Source of the DNA: Schizochytrium sp. CCTCC M209059
Taxonomy: Eukaryota > Sar > Bigyra > Thraustochytrida > Thraustochytriidae
DNA length: 64,000 bases
Reading direction: 5' to 3'
Assembly: GCA_000818945.1 (NCBI GenBank)
Contig: KN805387.1
Span: 105,673-169,672, forward strand
Part shown: positions 39,791-51,548 of the stretch, one piece after another
How the letters are laid out: every line of letters begins with the position of its first letter
How positions within the stretch are numbered: the first letter of the stretch is position 1
Translations under genes and position numbers: made by a program
Notes under the pieces: generated by a model
Told to the model about the DNA's origin: nothing
The model's database searches: none
Seen by the model: only the letters and a program-made list of their open reading frames with translations

Positions 39791-41188
39791 TCAAGTCATG
39801 GGCACACCTAGAGGCATGCCGCTGTCATCATCTTCATCCTCGTCTTCTTCCTGGATCTCATCGATGCTGTCTGGCTGGTAGAGCACATTGCCACTGGAGC
39901 CATGACGACGCGTGAGCGGGGGCATGGGGGAGACGGAGCCAGTTCCTTTAATGTCCTGCGCTGCACCAAACTCGGTCGTGGTGGGTTGGTGCGAAGGGGC
40001 AAACAATTGCGAGGAGGAAATGTAACCGCCAACAATGTCAAGAAAGCTCGACAAAAGGTGCTCGTCCTCCTCCGTAAAGCGCTGTCCGTGAACCTTGTTA
40101 ATGAGCTGCAAGACGCCAATGACCTCCACCTCGCGATCCTCTGCGACTTGACGGTCCGTAATGGGCATCACCAGTACGGATTTAGTCTTGAAGCCCGATT
40201 TCAGATCAAATTCAGTGTTGAAACGGGGATCCTGGTGAGCATCCTCGATATTGATGATTTCGCCCGTGGTCGCCGTGTAGCCTGCCAGTCCCTTGTCACA
40301 TGTGGTGCGGATCTCGACGGCGCCCTGGATGGACATGAGCTCGTTGTGTTTGCGGTCCACGACATAGAGAGTGCAGCGCTCGGCGTCAACGAGGCTAGGG
40401 CTGCGTTCAGTGACTGTGAAAATGAGAGAATTGATTCCCATTTTCGAGTGAAGCGAGTGCACGATGTCGACCATGGAGAGAACCTGGCGGTGGCGAATTT
40501 CGCTTGCCTCGCGCAGCATTTGATTTCGCAGAATGATGCCGAGCTGCAATGAGAGGTGATCCATGAGCACCTCGTCTAGCTTGGTGAATCCGGGATTCTG
40601 CTCGCCGGTATTGCTGCCACCTTCAGCGGCTTGGGAATCCGAGTCGCCATCCGGGGCGTCGCTGAGTTTGTTCACGGCTTGGAGGACAGCCACGGGTTCA
40701 AAATTGGCGTCTCGAATGGGTGTGCAGAGGATCGAGGTAGTCTTATAGCCAGTGGTTTGATCGGTGCTTTTGTTAAAGTAGGGGCTGTCATAAGCGTCGG
40801 GGATGTTTAGCTTTTCGCCCGAGAGGTAGACGGCGCCTGCAATGCTGCTTTCGTCGAGAGGAAGCCGGATGTCCTTGACGCCTACGGCTTGTCTGAGAAC
40901 GAGCTCTTCGCGGCGTTCGTCGACGATGAAGAGGATTGCGCGGTCGCAGTTCATGATTTTGCACGTATTCTCCACTGTGACGGCGATGGCGGCGTCCAGC
41001 GTGGAGGCCTTGTTGCAGCGTCGGATGACCTTCATTACCTGGAGAAGATGGCGCATTTTCATGGCATTTTCAGGGCGCAGCGCGTTGACGTCGTAAAGAT
41101 CTTCAAGCTCGGCGTCTGTCCACGTCGCTGCGCGTTCGCGCCTGCGTGACCCAGAGCCTGTGCCCGCCGCGTAGGGTTCCGTCGCCAT
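39791..41188 (-). CDS. Tandem GAF-domain protein without catalytic domain
   Basis: 465 residues from MATEPYAAG, the first ATG; upstream codons are a (TTCG)n-derived Thr-Asn-Glu-Arg repeat without ATG. Two PDE-like GAF domains, about 60-240 and 255-420: CDRAILFIVD, AGAVYLSGEKLNIPDAYDSP, GYKTTSILCTPI, and AERCTLYVVDRKHNELMS, GLAGYTATTGEIINIEDAHQ, FKTKSVLVMPITD. The second keeps the NK..F...DE signature of cyclic-nucleotide-binding GAFs (NKVHGQRFTEEDE). There is no phosphodiesterase, cyclase or kinase domain; the tail is acidic. It is probably a cNMP- or small-ligand-sensing regulator. A truncated PDE is less likely because the C-terminus is clean. Confidence 0.88.
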   Translation of the reverse strand: MATEPYAAGTGSGSRRRERAATWTDAELEDLYDVNALRPENAMKMRHLLQVMKVIRRCNKASTLDAAIAVTVENTCKIMNCDRAILFIVDERREELVLRQAVGVKDIRLPLDESSIAGAVYLSGEKLNIPDAYDSPYFNKSTDQTTGYKTTSILCTPIRDANFEPVAVLQAVNKLSDAPDGDSDSQAAEGGSNTGEQNPGFTKLDEVLMDHLSLQLGIILRNQMLREASEIRHRQVLSMVDIVHSLHSKMGINSLIFTVTERSPSLVDAERCTLYVVDRKHNELMSIQGAVEIRTTCDKGLAGYTATTGEIINIEDAHQDPRFNTEFDLKSGFKTKSVLVMPITDRQVAEDREVEVIGVLQLINKVHGQRFTEEDEHLLSSFLDIVGGYISSSQLFAPSHQPTTTEFGAAQDIKGTGSVSPMPPLTRRHGSSGNVLYQPDSIDEIQEEDEDEDDDSGMPLGVPMT

Positions 41189-41258
41189 CGTGTGTCTGTC
41201 TGCCTGGGTGGTCTGTATCCTTTTTCGTTGCAGGCGAACGAGGCGATCTCGCGTTGGT

Positions 41259-41309
41259 TGTTCGTTCGTCCGTTCGTCCGTTCGTTCGTTCGTCCGTTCG
41301 TTCGTTCGC
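41259..41309. repeat. (TTCG)n / TCCG tetranucleotide repeat
   Basis: About 12 copies of TTCG or TCCG just upstream of the GAF-protein start codon. Confidence 0.9.
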
Positions 41310-44246
41310 CGGGCTGAGCGGAGGCTGCCCGACCACTTGGTCACGATCCGCCGGCTCCGCGCGCTACCTACGATTCTGCGCCAGTCGAGTACGCGACTGC
41401 CTTTCGTTTCGTGCCGCGGACTCCTCGGAGTGGACCTTCTTCCTTTGTAGAAGTAAAAGGTCTCTGTTTTTCTTATTCCTTTCCGTCTTTCTCGTTTGCA
41501 TCCACCGTGAAAAGCTTATGTTTGCGGCTTGTGGAGCAGGGCTGCCTGTATGCCTGGCTGGCTGGATGCCTGCGCGCATGTCTGGCTGACTGGATGCTTT
41601 TATCCTCTTTAATTTTTGTCCACATGCATGGATCCACTGTGGCACTGGTCTCGACGAGACCAGGTCATAGTTTATCGCGAAGCGACAGTATACTTGGGTC
41701 CATCTTGGTTAGACCTCCTCCTCACAGTGAATTGGACACGATGGGCCATGATTCTCGGCACGTAGAGAGCAACTCTTTGACGAAGGACGCGGGCGCAACA
41801 AAAAGGATCAGGTCTCACAATTAAAAATGAAAAGCACAACAGTACGTATTAACCTGCAGCATTAGCATTAGCAGCACGTTTTCTCCCGAATAGCAGCTGC
41901 AGCTGCGGACAGATTGATGAATTCTTTCAACCATGATGATGACTCACAGTTCCGCCGGCAGCAGCCTGGCGGTCAGTGTTCGTAATTGTCCTCTGTGAAT
42001 ACAAAGAGCAGCAGCAGCAGCAGCAAAAGCAGCAAAAGCAACAGCAAGAAGAGAGATCGGGTCTTTTCCATCTTTGCTCGCAGATGCTCGATGTTGGCTG
42101 GAGTGGTTATCAAGCGCGCCTCGTCGACGTCAGATTTGGTTCACAATACCACCACTTTGTTGACATCATTGTTGTTGAAAGCCACAAGTTCTCAAGCGTC
42201 TTCAAAAGGCCCCTTTTGAAAAGCCACCAAGTGTACGTATGCATTCACTTCGAGTCTGCATCTAGGCTACGGCCAGCACAGCTGCAGCAGCAGCAGCAGC
42301 AGGCAGAGGCAGCTGTTCGTTCAAGGTCTCCTCCAAGACGCCATCCCACCCAGCAAGAGAGCAAGACAGACGGGACCCACCCCCGGCAATGTTCCAACTC
42401 GCGGCAGGCGCTCTGGCTGGTTGGCTGGCTGGCTGGCTGGCTGGCTGAGGCCTGCTGCCGGTGAGAATCTCGCGATGGACTCTTCTCGGCCGCGACAGAA
42501 CCGCGACTGACTGTCTGATCAAGCACTTCACGGGCACGTTTGCAGCACGCTGACGTATGCACGCTCGTCAACTGTCGCAGTAGCCGGATGTCGCAGTTGC
42601 CACGGTCGCTGTCGCGCTCGCAATGCCTCAGTACTGGCAAGCAGCTACAGATGCGCCGCAAATTAACGACACGAGAGGCCTCCAAAGACGACGACGCCTA
42701 GCCGAGCAACTAACGAGAAGACCTGCCGCGCACACACTTTGCGCGAAGTTGTCCTTTCGTCCAGAAGCGCCCCCCCCCCCCCCCCCCCGTTCTTTCCGCT
42801 CGGCTGATGTGAATGAACATCCGACTCCTTTCGCGTAGTGGTACCGCGGCGATGGGGTGTTCCCGAAGAACGCTCCTCATGGCAGAAAAGCGGAGGGTTC
42901 GGCGCATCGGCGAAACACTCCCTTACGAGCTGGGGGTCCTGCCTCGCCGCCTTTTTCTGTCGTCTGCCGCGGGTCTCCGCGTCGCCCGTCACGACCGGGC
43001 CTGGCTCGCTCGCTGGACGCGCGGCACGGCTCGCTGTGGCTGGACGGCCGCAGCGACCCTCGCCTTCTGTGCGCCGCAGCCGCCGCTACGCCTCCCGCCT
43101 CGGCCGCCGCAGCTCAGCGAGGAAGCTTGCTTGTGTCGCTTGCTTTCTGTAGCGACTTCATCGCCCTCGTGTCGCTTCGAGGGTACGCCAGCGAGCGATA
43201 CCTTCGAACGAAGCCCGCTGCGGCACGGCCCGAGGAGGCAACAGCAGCAGCAGCAGCAGCGGCACAGCTAGCTTGCAGCGGCCACGGCTGGCCGAGGCGA
43301 GAGGCTGACGCCGGCGGAGGCTGGGCGCTCGCTCCGCCGGCGCAAGACGCTCAACGACCGGTGCCGGTGCCAGTGTCTGCTGACTGTACGAAGGAGGTGT
43401 GGTCCTCCTCCAAGTCAGCACTGCTGCGGCCTGCCTCCGCCTCGACGGTCGTGGTGTGGCTGGTCGCGGCCGCCGCGCACAGCCAGGCGGCTAGCTGCCA
43501 CAGGCAGCCAGCCGCAGGAGCTGAGCTGAGCTGCCGGTCTGCCGCCGCCCCTCGAGATTTCGAATTCTCGAATTCTCGAATTCGAATTCAAATTCAAACC
43601 CTCGCGTGCGTCGCATCGCATCGCACTGGCCGCGCGAGGATCCGCATCAAACCGCTGCGGACCGCCGAGGCCCCGACCCGACCGACCCAACCAACCCTTC
43701 CGCCGCCGCCGCCCTGCTGCCCGCAGCGTAGGTCCCGCCGCTGTGCTTTGCTCGGCGCCACAGCTGCAGACGCCGCGGCTTCTCCGTCCGGCGGCAGGGA
43801 CCGCGCTGGGTCGACCCCGGCAGGGCGGACGCCGCGCAAGCCTCCCCTTGCGCCTGCCGCTGCCGCTGCTCCGCCCGCTGCCCGCGCGCGAGCCTCCTCG
43901 CCTCGCGCCGCCCCCGCGACGCGCAGCGCGACCGAGCACGGCGTCGAGAGCGTCGCGCACGCGGTGCACGAGCCGCGCGAGCTCGCACAAGCACACGCAC
44001 AAGCACAAAGGCGGAACTCGAGCGAGACCAGTGAGTGACAAAGAGCGGCCAATTCTCAATTCTATTGTAGGCGGCATTCATCTACAAGGGGGAACAACGG
44101 GCTGAAGGCGGCGCAGGGACGAGGCGCGACAGACTCGCTTCGCATCGCGGCATCGCATCGCTTCGCATCGCATCGCTTCGCATCGCGGCGCGGGAGCAGA
44201 GGCAGCGCAGCAGGCACGCTGCGCGCAGGCGGGCGAGCGAGCCACC
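41310..44246. other. Non-coding, low-complexity region
   Basis: About 2.9 kb. Contents: CAG runs (42,005-42,060 and 42,281-42,305), (GGCT)n at 42,416-42,445, a poly-C run at about 42,769-42,788, and GAATTCGAATT palindromes at 43,560-43,595. Long plus-strand frames (to 393 codons) are Ala/Arg/Pro-rich and show no domain. I see no supported gene. Confidence 0.5.
42769..42788. repeat. Poly-C homopolymer run
   Basis: Nearly 20 consecutive C residues; length may be a sequencing estimate. Confidence 0.9.
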
Positions 44247-45821
44247 ATGGGCGTCTTCGTGGGCGAGCAAGGTACGTGTTGGCGCAGAGGAGGAGAAGCG
44301 GCAGCGTGGATGGAATCGGATCGGGTTGGTTGAAGACTGGATTGGACGGCGTGAGCGCACGAGCCCGGCAGCGCTGGACACGCAGAGCCGCGCGGAGCAG
44401 ACGCGCGGACACGCGGCGAGGTGCTCGCCTGCCCTCGCCCGCTCCGCTCGGGCCTGGCCCTCCCTGCCCGATCGCTCGAGCAGGGGCGCCAGCGCCTCCC
44501 GACCTCGGCGCGGGCGGGGCCTCGCCGGGGGAACAGGGAGGGCCTCCTGGCCATCGACCGCTAAACACAAGCCGCGCCGTGCTAGGCTGGCTGAGCCAGC
44601 GAGCCCTTCCTTGCCTGGCGTCTGCGTCTCCAGTCAACGGCCCTCGCGCGCCGCCTCTCGTGCTCGGGCGCCCTCCAGCGCCCTCGCCGCGGCCGCGCAG
44701 TCAGCCGGTCGGTCGCGAAGGAACGAAGGCAGACGCGCCCCGGGCGGGCGGGTAGAAGGAGACGCGCCGGTCCGCGCCGCGACGCCCCAACGAGGTGAGG
44801 TGAGGCCAACGGCGCTGGTGAGACCAGGGCGTCATCGCACGTGGACATAGAGAGCGCCGGCGCCTCGGCGAATCTTGGCTATTGCGCGGGAATAGGGGCG
44901 CGTCGAGGAGGGCCCGGCCGCGGTGGACGCCTTGTTCTCGCTCGCTGTATGCGGGCTCGCGGATAGGATAGGGATGGGGTCGACGTGGTCGAGGGGGGGG
45001 GGAGGAGGAGGGGTTAGAGAACGAGGCCTCGTTGGCGAGTCCCTTTGAAGGAATCGGGGTCGAAGAAAGAGGAGGGAGGGAGGGAGGGACGCGAATGATG
45101 ACCGAGGAAGCGAGCGGATTGACTGACGGACAAATGGACAACCCCGAACGAACGAACGAACGAACGAACGGGCAATCTTTAACAATGCGCAGTGCCGGAC
45201 TTTACGGCCCAGACAACCAAGGGCGAAATCAGCCTTCACGACTATGTCACGGGCAGCTGGTGCGTGCTCTTCGCGCACCCTGCCAACTTTACACCGGTCT
45301 GCACGACGGAGTTCGGCATGGTGTCCAAGCTTCAGGATGAGTTTGAGGCGCGCAATTGCAAAATTCTCGGTCTGAGCCGCGACACGGTGGACGCGCACGA
45401 GGCCTGGATCAAGGAGATCAATGAAACACAAGAGACCGAAGTCAACTTTCCCGTGATTGCCGATGAGGATGGTGAGATCTCTCGGCTGCTCGGGGTCGCC
45501 AACGCACGGGGGAACATTGTGAACCGCACCCTGTACATTATCGACCCGAATTGCGACTGTCAGCTCTCCATCGTCTACCCGGAAAACACGGGCCGCAACT
45601 TTTACGAAGTCTTGCGTACGCTTGACAGTCTGCAGCTTACTTCATACCACGCCGTCGGCACGCCTGCCAACTGGGCCGCCGGCGAGGATGTGGTCATCCT
45701 TCCCGATGTGCCCGAGGAAAAGGCAGAAGAACTCTTTCCCAAGGGATTCACCACCATCAAACCATACTTGCGAATCACACCAATGCCTGATCTTTCAGAG
45801 GGTCCTTTGTCCTTTGAATAG
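44247..45821 (+). CDS. 1-Cys peroxiredoxin (Prx6 class), two exons
   Basis: Spliced CDS 44247-44271 joined to 45193-45821; 217 residues. Exon 1 sits in an ideal start context (GCCACCATGG) and encodes MGVFVGEQ plus one base. The phase-1 join produces VGEQVPDFTAQTTKGEISLH, the conserved Prx opening that exon 2 alone lacks. Peroxidatic Cys45 is in HPANFTPVCTTE. The Prx6 C-terminal domain follows (YPENTGRNFYEVLRTLDSLQ, FPKGFT, YLRITP). There is no resolving Cys at the 2-Cys positions. It reduces hydrogen peroxide and lipid hydroperoxides, usually with glutathione or another thiol. It is probably cytosolic, with no targeting peptide. Confidence 0.93.
44272..45192 (+). other. Long first intron of the peroxiredoxin gene
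   Basis: 921 nt, GTACGT donor and GCGCAG acceptor. It contains simple repeats (GAGG, CGAA at 45,150-45,172) and GC-rich low-complexity sequence but no gene I can support. Confidence 0.75.
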
Positions 45822-46998
45822 AACAAGTTGCCTCTGTTGTGCAAGTATGCTGTCCTCTGGCGAACCTGTAACCTGTAATCTAGATTGTCGTTTTCGCCGC
45901 GCTTCTGTGACTGCCGATATTCCTTGTTCTTTGTATATTCTTTTGGAGCCATCTTCGCTCTCAGCTTTAGTCTAGGGCTAGTCCCAGGCTTTAGGCTTAG
46001 CCTAGGTCTGTTTCGTCGCTCTTCATCGGCTTCCGCGTACTTGATAGAAACTTCGATTGACGGAACTTGAATGCTAGTCTTGCAGCTGGCCACGACAGCT
46101 AACTTGATATATAAAGCAATAGATCGATTTGCTTTGCTGGATCTTTAGCATTTACAGATAGGTATATACTGTCAGCGAGAGGGAAGTTGACCAACGACCA
46201 ACGCAAAAATGTATGCTTGTTGTGAAATGAATGCATTGAGATTTGATGATACTAACGTTTTGAATGATCAAAAGTCACGGGCGCTCCCAGATTGTATTTC
46301 GCAAAAACGTAATATCCCCATGCTTGCTGTTGTCAGGAAAGTCAGGTTCGAGGTTTGTTTAAGTAGACATTCCGAATGCAGGCTTTTTCCATCATCGGCA
46401 CCCAATGTCCTCCTCCACCATCACGATCATACACAAGTATTCTTGGCCCCCCACCATGCTCGGCGCATTTGTTCTTTCCTGTACTACCTAGTAGGCTCCT
46501 ACAGCCATCTTAGGTCTTGCTGGCTTCCCTCTCACACCAAGCCCAAAACTTTCGTTCACCTCACGCTCAATTGTTGCCCGTTCGGGTGGGCACGCGGGCA
46601 CGCAGGCGCGCAGGCACGCAGGCATGCAGGCACGCAGGCAGACAGAGAGACAGAAAGACAGACAGACAGACTCGCACGCTGGCAAGCGCAAGCCTTCCTG
46701 AGTATACATTGCCATGCACTCCAAACGTGGACGGACGATGGCCGACCAAGGAACAAAGGAATGAACGAACTGGACGAGAGGGAAAATTTCGCTTTTCATC
46801 ACAGTCACCATGATGATGGTGTAATAAAAATTGTGTTTTAAAAAATAGGTTGAGAATTCTGCCCGCGCTTGGCCTATAGGTCAGCCACACGGCCTCGCTG
46901 TGCCTGGCTCCGACCGTGAGCCCTTTTTTGCGCCTTGCACGCCGCCTCTGCGCCTCTGCGCGGCGGCGCGGCTGGGGCACCCACCGCGCGCAAGTTTT
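45822..46998. other. Intergenic region
   Basis: No supported gene. A/T-richer from 46,080 to 46,560; a (GCAGGCAC)n/(CAGA)n compound microsatellite at 46,585-46,672. A 210-codon plus-strand frame (46209-46841) is not convincing. Confidence 0.5.
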
Positions 46999-47350
46999 CT
47001 TGGCTTGGCTTGGCTTGGCTTGGCTTGGCTTGGCTTGGCTTGGCTTGGCTTGGCTTGGCTTGGCTTGGCTTGGCTTGGCTTGGCTTGGCTTGGCTTGGCT
47101 TGGCTTGGCTTGGCTTGGCTTGGCTTGGCTTGGCTTGGCTTGGCTTGGCTTGGCTTGGCTTGGCTTGGCTTGGCTTGGCTTGGCTTGGCTTGGCTTGGCT
47201 TGGCTTGGCTTGGCTTGGCTTGGCTTGGCTTGGCTTGGCTTGGCTTGGCTTGGCTTGGCTTGGCTTGGCTTGGCTTGGCTTGGCTTGGCTTGGCTTGGCT
47301 TGGCTTGGCTTGGCTTGGCTTGGCTTGGCTTGGCTTGGCTTGGCTTGGCT
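46999..47350. repeat. (GGCTT)n pentanucleotide satellite
   Basis: About 70 perfect, uninterrupted copies of GGCTT. Because five is not a multiple of three, every frame is open and encodes a pentapeptide repeat, which explains the long but meaningless frames on both strands. Confidence 0.98.
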
Positions 47351-48110
47351 AGCTTGCGTACAACTGTCAGCTCCGCCGCCGCAGTGCAAGTGGGGCAAAG
47401 CCGCATTCCCGACTTGCGGGGCGGCGGCGCGCACTTGCGGCGCGGCCAATCCCGACTTGTGCGCGGCGCTGCAGACCGAAGAGGGGCGGCCTCCGTTCGC
47501 TTTTCAATCCAAAACCTGCGTCGCCGCCGCCGCCCGCCCGCGCCCGCCCGCGCCGCGCGGAGCAGACCCGCGCAGCGCCTTCCCTCCCCTCCCCCTTGCC
47601 GCGCCGCGCGCACGCGCCGCACCCCGCGCCCCGCGCAGGCGGAGGCCCGGCCGACAGGGAGGCAGGCAGGCAGGGAGGCAGGCAGGCAAGCGGAGCTTGC
47701 CGGGGCGGCGCAGCGAGCTCGCGTGCCGCTGGTCTCCGCGGCGCCTGCGAGCCCGCTTCCGCGCAAGCCGCTCGCGCGCAAGCGTCTTGCCTGGCCCGCG
47801 TAGATCCTCTCGGACAGCCCCCGTGCCGCTGCCACGCTCCGACAGAAGAGGAGGACGAGGGCCACCACCAGGCGAAGAGGACAGACAGCAGCCCCGGAAA
47901 GGTCACGCTAGCGAGGGCACGAACAAAGAGGACGGTCTTGGCTTGGCTTGGCCTTGGCTCGGCTNNNNNNNNNNGGCTTGGCTTGGCCTTGGCTCGGCTT
48001 GGCTTGGCTTGGCTTGACTTGGCTTGGCTCGGCCTGGCTTGGCGTGGCGTGGCTGCGCCCAACCTGAACTCGCGCTCGTTTTCGATTCTCGATTCAAATT
48101 TTTGCTAGCC
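47351..48110. other. Region between the satellite and the Q-rich gene
   Basis: GC-rich DNA with (GGCA)n at 47,668-47,692, then a degenerate GGCTT/GGCTC array at about 47,936-48,045 that contains 10 N (47965-47974). Presumably promoter and 5' UTR of the Q-rich gene. Confidence 0.6.
47936..48045. repeat. Degenerate GGCTT/GGCTC array with a 10-N gap
   Basis: Related to the large array at 46999-47350 but with GGCTC and GGCCT variants. It ends 65 bases before an ATG. Confidence 0.9.
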
Positions 48111-50590
48111 ATGGAGGATGCCGCAGCCGCAAGCGCGGCGCCAAACGGAGCTCAAGGAAATCTGAAAAAAGAAAGGGAAACCATGGAATCGGCCCAAGAC
48201 CATAACGCCAGCGAGACCATGGACGTTGACGAGCGGGGCGAAGGCGCAAACGCGTCCTCGTCCCTCACGCCCGAACAAATCAAAAAGTTCAAACTCGAAG
48301 AACGTTCTATCATGCGCATCCGTGACTTACTAAGCATGATGCTCGGCTGCGAGCTCCGGGACGAGGAGTTTGACATCGACCGCATCTCGCAGACAATCAG
48401 CCTTGGGTGGCCTCATCTGCTGCGCACTCTGACCGTATTGGAGGATCTGGGGGTCCTTCGTCGTACGAGTGAAGCCTCTGGTCAGTCATGCCTCGGTGCC
48501 GTAGACACTGACCTCGAAATCTCCTTTGCCATTGACGGAGACCACAAACGCAGCAAAACGAATTCGGAACGCGCCGTACGCTTTATTAATGAGAATATTA
48601 AAAAGGCCATGCACGTCGGCATCGAGCAAACAGGTTTCTCGTGGCTCGCCACCGAGGCTGCTCCGGACCCCGAGAGGGACGGAGACGGCCTCTTGTGGCA
48701 CCGAGCGCCGGTCCACTTAACAATCGATGGCTTTCGCCGCATCCTGGAAAACGAAATGCGTCAGTCCAAGCAGGCCGCAGTTGACGCTCTCCGCTCTGTC
48801 CGTGAACGCACGTCAATCGCCGTAGACGACACCGTCGGCTTCCTCGCCACCACCAAAGTTGCCGCCCGTGCCCTAGAGCAAGGCCAAGCTAAAGAAAAGC
48901 AAGAGCCTGCAACAAAAGAAGCCAGCGCCATCAAGCGCGAGAATACGGACGTCTCAAAAACTGCGCCCACCATCGACAAGAAGGAAGGTGCCGAAGCCAA
49001 GTCCAGTGATGCCGCAGACGGCAACAGGGCGAAATCTGCATCTGTCAATGCCAAGTTGACCGTCCGCGTCCTCGTTAGCATTGGCGCTGCCCGAAAGTCC
49101 GAAACGCTCAAGACCTTTGAAGCAGGCGTCGCACAGCTCCGGCTCATGGAGAGCCGCCTCGATGACCTGTTGCTCAAGCAGCGGGAGACGCTTGCCAATG
49201 TCTGGAAACAAGACGCCCAGTACTTGTACGTCAATTCTCAAGAGGCTGCCGTGGCCCCACAGACGGAGACCGCCACCGGTTCCTCTTCCCCCACCTCCCC
49301 GGTTGTCATTCATGGCAGCAAGAAAACGCGCATTTCCGTGCCTCACCCATTTGATGGCATTGCAAGAGGCGAAATGAACGAACGCAGTGGCAAGCCGCTA
49401 GCGCGCTTCCAGGTCTACGCGCACGACACAGAGGGCAAACTTCGCGCCTTCTTACTGGCGCCACCATCGCAAGGCGTCGACCCCGGTGATGACGGCACCA
49501 TGGCCCTCTCCGAGTCTGAGGATCTTGCGCTGAGCACAGCGGAAGCCGCGTCCGACAATGGCTCATTCTCGCTCGAGTCACGCCACCAGCGCCAAGAACA
49601 GGCTCGCAAACGCCGACAGCGGCGACTCATTCGCAAGCTGCAGTGGGAAGGCCATGTTGCCGCCGCGCGCGCTTGCGTTTTCGGCCCACCGTTTGATCGA
49701 ACCGGCCGCCTCGGGGGCGTTCTGGGGGCGAGGGCGTTTGCATTCACCAACAACGAAACGCTCGCAAATCAGCGCAAGCGTGAGCGCGCGGCTCTCGAGA
49801 ATATGCGCGTCCGCGCCTCTAAACGCGTGCGCCCCGAGGATCCGGAAATGAGGGTCTTTGATCCTGCCGCACCTGACGCAAAAGGTATTGTTGAGCTTGG
49901 GCCCGGTCACCTTCCCGCCAAGTTCGTTCACTCGTGGCGACCAGACATGCGTTCGTTTCGCCGCATGGGCCATCTCAAAGGCGTGGTGCGCTACGACCAG
50001 CAAACTGGCGTCTTTAAACCTGCTTTTGGACCCGCCGATGCAGAGTCCATGTCCCTTCGTCGGGATGTGCGCACTGATGCTGTCGAGCTCGAGCGCCGTC
50101 GCAACGCCGAGGACTTGAATGACGCCGGCGATGCAAGTGCTGTCGACGACGCGCTCGGCTACCTTCGCGTCCTCGAGAAAGAAGACTCGGGCCAGCGCTA
50201 CCTTCGGTACATGGACGAAAAGAGAAAGCGTCTCTACTATTTTGACCGAATTACAGGTAATGTCCAATGGCACGTACCCGTGGAAGCCGTCGACGCGGGC
50301 GACGTTGAGGACAGCAAACAGCTCGGAGATTACAAGAAGATTATCTCCTGGCAGTGGCCTGACCCGGAGGCTGGCATGGACCAGGACCAGATGGAAGATG
50401 GGGCCGAGGCCCTGCAGGCCGCGGGCCAAGCGGCCTTGGAAGAGGCTTTGACGCACGAGGTACCCATGGATACGCTTGGACCTGGACTGTCTCCTGCGGC
50501 TCTTGGCCCTCTCGGCGCGCAAGCCGCTGCGGTCCAGGTCTCCAGACAGGTAAAGCAAGGCAAGCCTAAACAGCCCAAACGAAAGCAGCA

Positions 50591-50636
<46 letters not shown>

Positions 50637-51517
50637 GAATCGCAGAATCAGACCGGAACGCAGCAACCTCTTGGTACCGGCGCGGAGGCCAAGGCTGCCA
50701 CGGCCGCGGCGGCAGCTCTTGCCGTCGCGACTGCGGCCAATGTGCCCGGGCATGCTGCCACGCCTCTAGCTCAAGCCACCGTAATGGAGCTTGCATCCGG
50801 AGCAGGAGCCTCGTCTGCTCAGCAGCAACAGCAACAACAACAGCTCCAACAGCAGATCCAACAGCAACAACAACAGCTGGCTCATCTTGGTATGGGCAAT
50901 TTGACTGCTGAAAATATTCAGCAGCTCTTGCTTCAGCATCACATGCCAGACCTGCAACGCAATCTATCTGCAGAAGAGCTCCAGGCAGCTCAACATCAGT
51001 TTATGCAGCTTCAACTTCAACACCATCAGCAGCAGCAGCAGCAGCAGCAACAACAACAACAACAACACCCTCAACACCACCTCCAACAGCAACTGCACGA
51101 ACAGCAGCGGCAGCAACAATTACATCTCCTGCATCAGCAGCACCAGCAGCAGCAAGGTTTGCTGCAGAGGACCAAAGACAAAATGAGTTCGGAAACTGTT
51201 CCGGAGCGCTCGCTTTCTCAGGGCTCGACTGGCGCGTCCCAGAACAAGGGAAAGCAACGCAAGTCTAGCGAGGGCAAAGACAATAAGAGGCCGCGAAAGA
51301 ACTCGGTCAGTGGTACCAGCGGTGATGCCAGCAACAGGAGCAACAACAACATGAACAACAAGAAAGAAAACCACTCCGCAGATCCTTCCAGCATTGGACG
51401 AGACAGTCTCGAGCAGGAACAGAATACTTATGTCATGCGGCGCCACCAAGAGGATCAGCGACTGAAGCAGTTACAACAGGATCAGATCTTATTTTTGCAA
51501 AACAGCATGGGTCAACA

Positions 51518-51548
<31 letters not shown>

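Noticed and set aside
42857..44038. 393-residue plus-strand Ala/Pro/Arg frame
   Set aside because: Composition follows GC-rich low-complexity DNA; no hydrophobic core or motif.
46209..46841. 210-residue plus-strand frame starting with ATG
   Set aside because: Ends in a microsatellite-encoded HAGAQARRHAGTQ stretch; no family resemblance and poor codon usage compared with neighbours.
46567..47868. 433-residue frame rich in SQAKP repeats (minus) and WLGLA frames (plus)
   Set aside because: Generated entirely by the (GGCTT)n satellite; a 5-bp unit leaves every frame open. No unique domain.
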